From assembly GCA_021779635.1 (NCBI GenBank), contig JAJYAH010000500.1:1-5717 (forward strand): DNA of 5,717 nucleotides, given 5' to 3'. Below, one piece after another: positions 1 to 4,578 of this stretch. The translations under genes were made by a program, and so were the position numbers. The DNA comes from Pseudomonadota bacterium (GTDB taxonomy: Bacteria; Pseudomonadota; Alphaproteobacteria; Rhizobiales; Xanthobacteraceae). Under the pieces are notes generated by a model. The model was not told the origin of the DNA. It was given only the letters and a program-made list of their open reading frames with translations, and did no database searches. Within the stretch, counting starts at the first letter, position 1. The number at the start of each line of letters is the position of its first letter.

Positions 1-121
1 CATAAGCCTGTGCGGCTTCGCGCAACAGAAGAAACGGTGCTTCGCAGATACTCTGCCAAGTCCCCGTCCAATTCGGCGCTCCGGCGAGAAAACGCATATC
101 GGTCAGCAAAAAAACCACGCC

Positions 122-135
122 TTGCGGCAGATCAA
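122..135. promoter_or_regulatory. Possible FNR/FixK-type operator upstream of the zinc-ribbon gene
   Basis: TTGC-N6-TCAA fits the relaxed FixK consensus TTG(A/C)-N6-(G/T)CAA, but matches only 8 of 10 positions of the stricter TTGAT-N4-ATCAA. Its centre (128.5) lies 41.5 bp before about position 170, the usual class II activator spacing. A weak -10-like TATGTT lies at 158-163. This would start the transcript almost at the ATG at 172. A relaxed match like this is expected by chance roughly once in 16 kb, so the site is only suggestive. Confidence 0.35.
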
Positions 136-171
136 GGGACCAACGGACCGCGGGACGTATGTTTTTCGATT

Positions 172-384
172 ATGAAGATAGCAGATGTCACCTGCAAAGA
201 CTGCGGCGCGTCGTATCAGGTAGCCGAGTCTGCCACCGCCAAAGGCCTGTCCAACCAGGCATTCTGCAGGATTTGCGGAAACAGTCTTGCGAAATGGGAT
301 GACGGAAAGCTGAGGGCCTTCCGTTTGGTGATCCCGCCCCGACATAAATATGCCGGAGTCCCGGTTCCGCCGTCCCCAACGTGA
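172..384 (+). CDS. Small Cys4 putative zinc-ribbon protein, 70 aa
   Basis: The protein has two CxxC pairs, C8-x2-C11 and C32-x2-C35, separated by 20 residues, which is the spacing of a single zinc ribbon. The second half carries a WDDGKLRAFRLV stretch (residues 42-53) and ends in a Pro-rich tail after HKY. There is no signal peptide or membrane segment, so it should be cytoplasmic. I recognise the style as a conserved hypothetical of Bradyrhizobium-like genomes but know no assigned function; nucleic-acid or protein binding through the zinc knuckle would be a guess. The reading frame is open from position 10, but the 54 upstream residues are Arg/Ser-rich and look non-coding, so the ATG at 172 is preferred. 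No Shine-Dalgarno sequence precedes it. With the possible FixK site at 122-135 this allows a nearly leaderless mRNA. It converges on the PPDK-like gene. Confidence 0.72.
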   Translation: MKIADVTCKDCGASYQVAESATAKGLSNQAFCRICGNSLAKWDDGKLRAFRLVIPPRHKYAGVPVPPSPT

Positions 385-589
385 TCAGACAAGAAAGCTC
401 AATCCGCGGAAAACTGAGGCATCCGGTTGCCCGCTTCGGAATTGCGAAAGCAGGTTCACACTGAAATATTTTCGTACCGAGGAACTTGCCTTGCTCCGAT
501 AGCGGGAAAGGCTGTTTTAGAAAGCTGTCACATCCCGCTGCTAGCAATTTCTCTGGCGGCTACCTTGGGAAGGTTCGCGGCTCATCCGA
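385..589. other. Intergenic stretch with no recognised gene
   Basis: This stretch separates the stop of the zinc-ribbon gene from the terminator hairpin. Short open frames cross it on both strands, but none has a convincing start, ribosome binding site or recognisable protein. It could be the 3' untranslated region of the zinc-ribbon transcript. Confidence 0.5.
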
Positions 590-628
590 CCCCGCTCATC
601 CCGTACCCCCGGTGAGCGGGGTTGTTTG
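590..628 (+). terminator. Rho-independent-like terminator for rightward transcription
   Basis: CCCCGCTCA (590-598) pairs perfectly with TGAGCGGGG (613-621), a 9-bp stem with a 14-nt loop, followed by TTGTTTG on the plus strand. The T-rich tail is only on this strand, so it should stop rightward transcripts, such as that of the zinc-ribbon gene, before they run antisense into the PPDK-like gene. The left arm contains the TGA stop of the leftward gene (complement of 596-598), so the structure overlaps the end of that coding sequence. The tail is interrupted by G, so efficiency is uncertain. Confidence 0.6.
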
Positions 629-2293
629 TTCCATGTTCTCCCGGCAAGAACAAAGTTGCATGTGTGTCCCGGCAGCCTCGGCGGCGGCCTCTGAACCGAC
701 ATCAAGGCGATCCCCGTCCCGGGAGCGCCACGAGGCTACCTCCGCAAGCTCTGCCTCGGGCCGCCTGGCCATAGTCTCCAACCGTCCGAGGTAGATATTA
801 CCATCGTCGCCATCGATGGTCAGCCAATCGCCCTCGCGAATCGTCGTTCCATCGACCTTCGCGCGGCTGCTGTCGGCGTCGATCGCGACCTTGCTGCATC
901 CCACGATGCACGGCTTTCCCAACTGGCGCGCGACGAGCGCGGCATGGGAGGTACGCGCCCCGGCACTCGTCATGATGCCCGCGGCCAGCGCAAATCCTTC
1001 GACGTCGGCGGTGCTGGTATCGGGCCGCACTAAAATGATGGGGTCGCCTGAGCTTGAAAGGCGACGAGCGCCCTCTGTCGAGAAGGCGGCCCGGCCGCTC
1101 GCAATTCCGCCCGATGCAGCAATGCCTGTCAGGAGCGGTGCGCTGGCCGAGGTCAGAGAGACCTCAACGACCGCGGCCAGGTCGATACCGTCAAGTCGCT
1201 CCAGGGCCTGACGGGGCGATATCACCCCCTCATGCACGAGGTCGACGGCGATACGCAGAGCTGCGCGCGGCGTCCGCTTGGCGGAACGTGTCTGCAATGC
1301 CCACAGCTTGTTGTCTTCGACCGTAAATTCGACATCCTGAACATCGCCGAATTCCCGCTCGAGCTTGTTCAGAATGTCCCTTAGCTCAGCCGCAAGCTGC
1401 GGCAGCGATCGAGACATGACGTCCTCCGTGCCCGGCGTCCGCCGGCCCGAAACGATATCTTCACCTTGCGCATCGAGCATGAAATCGATGACCGGCTGCC
1501 GTGCCCCGGTTGACGGGTCGCGTGAAAAGGCGACGCCCGCGCCGGAAGAAAGCCCGCCATTGCCAAAAACCATTGCCTGCACAGTCACTGCCGTACCTTG
1601 CAGTTCATCGAGTTCCTGAAGACGACGATAGGACTGCGCCCGTTCGCTCATCCAAGAGCTATAAACAGCTCGCACCGCGCCCTCGAGCTGGGCGGCAGCA
1701 TCCTCAAGCCAGTCCCCATCGTAGCGCTCTCCGATCAAGGTCTGCTCATCTCCAGCCAGGCGTTCGAGAGCCTCGCTGTCCAGTTCATCGTCGCCGCCCA
1801 GCCCTTCGCTCAGGATCAATTCGGCCATGTTGCGCGCAAACAGCGCCGGATCGAGCCCCAACACCGTCTCGGCATAGCTCTCCAGAAATCGGCGCCGGCA
1901 ATCCCATGCCAGGCGCGGCCGACCGGAGTTCCGGATCAGCCCCTGGACGGCGGTGAGCGTGCAGCCGACGTCGAGCACCGTACTCAGCATGCCCGGCATC
2001 GAGCGCGCCGCGCCTGACCGCACCGATAGCAAGAGCGGCCGCCGATGATCGCCGAAGCGCTTTCCCGTCTGCTGCTCCAGGAACGCGATGCCTGCCTTCA
2101 ATCCATCACGCAGGTCGCGTTCGGCATGTGCCTGCCTGGAGAGGACTGCTGCGCAATGGGAGATCGGCAGCACGAAGGCCGGCGGCACCGGCAGTCCGAG
2201 GGCGGCCATACGAGCCAGGTTGGCGGCTTTTGCGCCGATCTCGTCAGCCGAATAAGTTCTGCTTGAACCGTCCCCGATACAGACGATTTGCAT
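596..2293 (-). CDS. Truncated pyruvate phosphate dikinase-like protein: ATP-grasp plus phosphohistidine domain, no PEP/pyruvate barrel
   Basis: At 565 aa this is clearly short of a complete PPDK (about 880 aa). Residues 1-340 match the PPDK nucleotide-binding half: K22 in the GAKAANLARM segment (usually GGKGANLAEM), R92 in LSVRSGA, MPGM at 99-102, SRDPSTG at 257-263, AQGEDIVSG at 275-283, D320/E322 in QDVEF and Q334 in LQTR. Residues 390-505 form the swivelling phosphohistidine domain, with TSHAALVAR around H450, the equivalent of the catalytic His of PPDK. The sequence stops about 60 residues after this domain, where the PEP/pyruvate-binding TIM barrel would begin. The last residues are low-complexity and Ala/Glu-rich, with no barrel remnant. 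It probably can use ATP to phosphorylate its own His, but cannot alone interconvert pyruvate and PEP. The start is supported by GAGGAG seven bases upstream. It is the second gene of a leftward operon, 41 bp after the PhoU-like gene. The PPDK kinship is clear; the acceptor of the phosphate is unknown. Confidence 0.92.
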   Translation of the reverse strand: MQIVCIGDGSSRTYSADEIGAKAANLARMAALGLPVPPAFVLPISHCAAVLSRQAHAERDLRDGLKAGIAFLEQQTGKRFGDHRRPLLLSVRSGAARSMPGMLSTVLDVGCTLTAVQGLIRNSGRPRLAWDCRRRFLESYAETVLGLDPALFARNMAELILSEGLGGDDELDSEALERLAGDEQTLIGERYDGDWLEDAAAQLEGAVRAVYSSWMSERAQSYRRLQELDELQGTAVTVQAMVFGNGGLSSGAGVAFSRDPSTGARQPVIDFMLDAQGEDIVSGRRTPGTEDVMSRSLPQLAAELRDILNKLEREFGDVQDVEFTVEDNKLWALQTRSAKRTPRAALRIAVDLVHEGVISPRQALERLDGIDLAAVVEVSLTSASAPLLTGIAASGGIASGRAAFSTEGARRLSSSGDPIILVRPDTSTADVEGFALAAGIMTSAGARTSHAALVARQLGKPCIVGCSKVAIDADSSRAKVDGTTIREGDWLTIDGDDGNIYLGRLETMARRPEAELAEVASWRSRDGDRLDVGSEAAAEAAGTHMQLCSCRENMEQTTPLTGGTG

Positions 2294-2300
2294 CGCTCAA

Positions 2301-2306
2301 CTCCTC
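2301..2306 (-). promoter_or_regulatory. Strong Shine-Dalgarno of the PPDK-like gene
   Basis: On the minus strand GAGGAG lies seven bases before the ATG at 2293. It fixes the start of the PPDK-like gene and shows independent translation initiation inside the operon. The 41-bp gap between the two genes shows no terminator hairpin, consistent with cotranscription. Confidence 0.8.
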
Positions 2307-2334
2307 TGAATGCCCATGCTTCCCGGCGGACTCA

Positions 2335-4263
2335 TCACGCCGACAAGTCCGCCATGATGTGCCGCCGCAACAGGTGCGCGACGCCGGCCAACCGGTCGGT
2401 GGCGCGCTCGATGGCGCGGGCGAGTTCGATCGCCGAAAGCGACGTGGCGATGTCGAAACCACCGGTGAATACCAGCCTGATAATCTCGCGCTCGCACCGG
2501 TCGGCGGCGTGTTCGGCATCGATGATGCGGATAATCGCATTCAGTGCGTCCTCGGTATCCGTTCGCAGCCCATTCGGCACGTCGATTGCCGCTGCAAGGC
2601 CCGATGCAGCGGCTTCCGTTGCGATGATGGCGACCGAGCACAATTCGGCGAGCGTCGAAAGCAGTCGCGCATCCATGCCAGCCGGCGCGAGCGAAGCAAC
2701 GAAGGCGGCCTGCTCTAGTTCATCGATGGTGTCCTCGACGCGGTCGATGAGTTGCTCGATAATCGATCCGGCGTCGAGACGGATCGCCTCTTTGCGGGCT
2801 TCGGCGGCCACGCGATCGGCTTTGCGTTCCATCAGGCCTGCCCTCGCGGCGAGGCGTCCGCCATCGACAGTCTGGTCGACGCGCATCGCAGCAAGGTGGC
2901 CGGCAATGGTTCCGATGATGTCATGCGCCAATCCCACCTGCCGCAGGACGCCGCCCAGCAACGTGCTGTCGACACGTTCCAGGTGCCTGATCAGATCCGC
3001 CTCGATCTGATCGCGGACCAACCGCACGGAACGGCCGCCGCTCAACGCCTCGGTCGATATCCGCATCGCCGACTGGATGAAGTCGACCGCGGCATTGCGT
3101 CCCAGCGCCTGGTCGAGCCGTTCGCCGAAGCCGATCCGGGAGGGCGCTGCGTTACGGACGGCCGCACCGATCAGGTCATTGCCGCCGAGTTCGAGCAGAG
3201 CCCGATGGCCTATGCGCTGCCTGGCGCCCCAGGCGAGAATGCGCGCGGCATCTTCCTTGGCGACCCAGTTGCGCAACAGCTTGCGCGCCTTGTTCCAGTC
3301 GATCAGGAACACCAGCGCCGCACCGAGCGCAGTGAGGAAGGCGTCGCGATCGCCGGCGCTGCCGGATTGCAATTCGCCGGTCACGAGATAGAAGGCCTCG
3401 TCTTCGCCAAGAGCCGCCGCTGAGTGGCGGTTGAGCCCGCTCCATTCGACCTCGAAGTCGTTGAACAGCGCCATGAAAAATTTGGCGCGCGGCCGATGGA
3501 TGTCGGTGTAGGTCACGCTCACCGAATTGCCGCTGACCGCGATCACCACCACATGGGCGTCGGTCTCTCCAATGTCGTTTTGGATCAAGAGCCGCCCGTT
3601 CGATCGGGTCGCCGTCGTGTCGAGGCCAGGATGGTTGAATTTCAGTCCGCGGGTCGCGTTCAATCCCTTCATGAAAGTTTTGACCGCAACCCTGTCTTCC
3701 GGCTGCAAACCAAACGCATGAGCGCCGCTCACGACTTCCTCGGAGCACATCGCTGCCAATCGATTGAGCGCCTTGTGCAGGTCCATCACCAGGCGATGCA
3801 GGCTGTCGGCGCCGCCCTGACTGACGCCGGTCAATCGCGCGACGCGCGCAATTTCGATTTCACTCGCAGCCTCAAGCAGGCCCGCGCTGCGGATCGCGGC
3901 GAGACGCGCAGCGAGCGGCTCGCTTCCGGCAGGCTCCCCGGCCCTGACGGCGTCGAGCATCGCCGCGATGTCGTCGCCGATTTCCTTCATCAGCCTTGTC
4001 AGATTTGGCGCCGCAATCCGGCCGTCGCCGACAAGATGAGCGCCCGCAATCAGCGTCGAGAGCGCAGCGGGTGAAATTCCGGCCGCACGGCTCTCGGCGT
4101 TCAATTCGACCGGCGCGCGGCCCGGCTCTTGGGCGCGATGCACTGCGGCCTGCAGTGCGCTCATGCGCACCTTGATGCGGTTATTGGCGGCCAGCCCTTC
4201 GGCAAGAAGAGCCGGCAAAAGAATATCCGTCTGCCCAAGCTCGCTGATGATCTGAGTCTTCAT
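2335..4263 (-). CDS. 642-aa protein with PhoU/DUF47-like C-terminal helical domain; function unknown
   Basis: Three parts can be seen (642-aa numbering). Residues 1-175 are helical and Ala/Leu-rich. Residues 185-300 form a mixed region with a distinctive block, NHPGLDTTATR (210-220), NGRLLIQNDIG (222-232), a beta-like HVVVIAV (237-243), and TYTDIHRPRAKFF (251-263), which I cannot assign to a named domain. Residues 380-642 are all helical and resemble PhoU/DUF47 proteins. They have ExxxD motifs, ERKAD (479-483), EHAAD (584-588) and ERATD (619-623), plus the LIDRVEDTIDELEQ helix. In PhoU proteins E/DxxxD motifs bind metal clusters and the family acts in phosphate-transport control, but DUF47 members are much shorter (about 200-220 aa). 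There is no signal peptide or clear membrane segment. An in-frame TTG at 4275 is possible, but the ATG at 4263 with GGA eight to ten bases upstream is preferred. It is the first gene of the operon with the PPDK-like protein and divergent from the metal ATPase. The coding call is secure; the function is not. Confidence 0.85.
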   Translation of the reverse strand: MKTQIISELGQTDILLPALLAEGLAANNRIKVRMSALQAAVHRAQEPGRAPVELNAESRAAGISPAALSTLIAGAHLVGDGRIAAPNLTRLMKEIGDDIAAMLDAVRAGEPAGSEPLAARLAAIRSAGLLEAASEIEIARVARLTGVSQGGADSLHRLVMDLHKALNRLAAMCSEEVVSGAHAFGLQPEDRVAVKTFMKGLNATRGLKFNHPGLDTTATRSNGRLLIQNDIGETDAHVVVIAVSGNSVSVTYTDIHRPRAKFFMALFNDFEVEWSGLNRHSAAALGEDEAFYLVTGELQSGSAGDRDAFLTALGAALVFLIDWNKARKLLRNWVAKEDAARILAWGARQRIGHRALLELGGNDLIGAAVRNAAPSRIGFGERLDQALGRNAAVDFIQSAMRISTEALSGGRSVRLVRDQIEADLIRHLERVDSTLLGGVLRQVGLAHDIIGTIAGHLAAMRVDQTVDGGRLAARAGLMERKADRVAAEARKEAIRLDAGSIIEQLIDRVEDTIDELEQAAFVASLAPAGMDARLLSTLAELCSVAIIATEAAASGLAAAIDVPNGLRTDTEDALNAIIRIIDAEHAADRCEREIIRLVFTGGFDIATSLSAIELARAIERATDRLAGVAHLLRRHIMADLSA

Positions 4264-4288
4264 GACGACATCCAAAGTGAGCGTCGCC

Positions 4289-4294
4289 CTTATC
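4289..4294 (-). promoter_or_regulatory. Putative -10 element of the leftward operon
   Basis: On the minus strand GATAAG matches TATAAT at four of six positions. It would place the transcript start near 4282 and give a leader of about 19 nt before the ATG at 4263. There is no clear -35 hexamer, as expected for an activator-dependent promoter. Support comes mainly from its spacing to the site at 4317-4330. Confidence 0.4.
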
Positions 4295-4316
4295 GCTCGC
4301 CTTTGAAGCCGATTCC

Positions 4317-4330
4317 TTGCGCTAGATCAT
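4317..4330 (-). promoter_or_regulatory. Degenerate FNR/FixK-like site of the leftward operon
   Basis: Read on the minus strand this is ATGATCTAGCGCAA. It matches seven of ten positions of TTGAT-N4-ATCAA and seven of eight of the relaxed FixK pattern TTG(A/C)-N6-(G/T)CAA. Its centre, 4323.5, is exactly 41.5 bp upstream of the start predicted from the -10 at 4289-4294. The sequence match alone is weak; the geometry raises it to plausible. Confidence 0.4.
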
Positions 4331-4492
4331 TCATCAAACTGTCATACTGGAGCGAGCACGGAACCACGGAACTGGCGGGAGAAGTGCCCGCCGAGTTCGC
4401 CGCAGCTATCGTGAGCGTGTCGGGATTGATGATCACGGTTTTGCGGATTGGCTAAGCATGCTCGGCAACGGCTTGCAGGACCTCTTATCACT

Positions 4493-4506
4493 TTGATTTT
4501 GATCAA
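4493..4506. promoter_or_regulatory. Perfect FNR/FixK (Anr/FixK-type) operator
   Basis: TTGAT-TTTG-ATCAA matches all ten conserved positions of the FNR/FixK consensus. A full match is expected about once per million positions by chance. The centre at 4499.5 is 40-45 bp before the start predicted from the -10-like sequences at 4527-4537, the class II activation position. It is about 80 bp before the ATPase ATG and 236 bp from the leftward start, so the ATPase is the likely target. This implies induction under low oxygen by an FNR/FixK-family regulator, which is not in this window. Confidence 0.88.
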
Positions 4507-4526
4507 CCTATGAGACTGACCGACGC

Positions 4527-4537
4527 GATAGTTTAAT
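4527..4537 (+). promoter_or_regulatory. Putative -10 region of the ATPase promoter
   Basis: Overlapping candidates are GATAGT (4527-4532, four of six to TATAAT), TAGTTT (4529-4534, three of six) and TTTAAT (4532-4537, five of six but lacking the key A). They predict starts between 4539 and 4544, that is 39.5 to 44.5 bp from the operator centre. The exact hexamer cannot be chosen by eye. Confidence 0.55.
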
Positions 4538-4549
4538 AGTGTTTCATGC

Positions 4550-4577
4550 GTTGGCGAACCAAGGTTGGCGAACCAAG
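4550..4577 (+). repeat. Perfect 14-bp tandem repeat, each unit a small hairpin
   Basis: GTTGGCGAACCAAG occurs twice back to back (4550-4563 and 4564-4577). Each copy contains the inverted repeat TTGG-CGAA-CCAA, a 4-bp stem with a 4-nt loop. The pair ends one base before the preferred ATG of the ATPase, so it lies in the predicted 5' leader. It may be a binding site, a leader structure, or simply a recent slippage duplication. Confidence 0.9.
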
Positions 4578-4578
4578 A

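Larger units (their letters stand above)
4264..4578. other. Divergent control region between the operon and the P-type ATPase
   Basis: The region of just over 300 bp has no convincing gene. It holds a promoter and degenerate FNR-like site for the leftward operon near 4282-4330. A 6-bp-stem hairpin lies at 4374-4392 (GGCGGG/CCCGCC, 7-nt loop, no T tail). Further right are a perfect FNR/FixK box at 4493-4506, -10-like sequence at 4527-4537, and a tandem repeat at 4550-4577. The middle (about 4335-4490) shows nothing else I can name. Confidence 0.7.

Noticed and set aside
10..171. Upstream extension of the zinc-ribbon reading frame, adding 54 residues
   Set aside because: The added residues are Arg/Ser-rich with no recognisable pattern. 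The recognisable protein begins at the ATG at 172, and the stretch contains a possible promoter.
553..571. Sigma-54-like promoter (TGGC...CTTGG)
   Set aside because: The -12 GC is missing, the spacing does not fit, and no gene starts downstream.
2288..4074. Long plus-strand open frames (2288-3010, 2752-3423, 3424-4074) opposite the PhoU-like gene
   Set aside because: They lie antisense to a longer frame with coherent protein motifs. High GC with GC-rich third positions keeps the opposite frames open. Their translations are rich in Arg, Ser and His and show no domain.
4264..4275. TTG start at 4275 for the PhoU-like gene
   Set aside because: An in-frame ATG four codons later has GGA at a suitable distance, and ATG is the more common start. 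The difference is only four residues.
4374..4392. GGCGGG/CCCGCC hairpin as a terminator
   Set aside because: The 6-bp stem has no T tail on either strand and sits between divergent genes, where no transcript needs to end.
4129..4455. Plus-strand frame running from inside the PhoU-like gene into the control region, ending in a hydrophobic stretch
   Set aside because: It has no ribosome binding site, and its first part is antisense to a real gene. The hydrophobic end (about 20 residues) has no proper start of its own, so a small membrane peptide cannot be supported.
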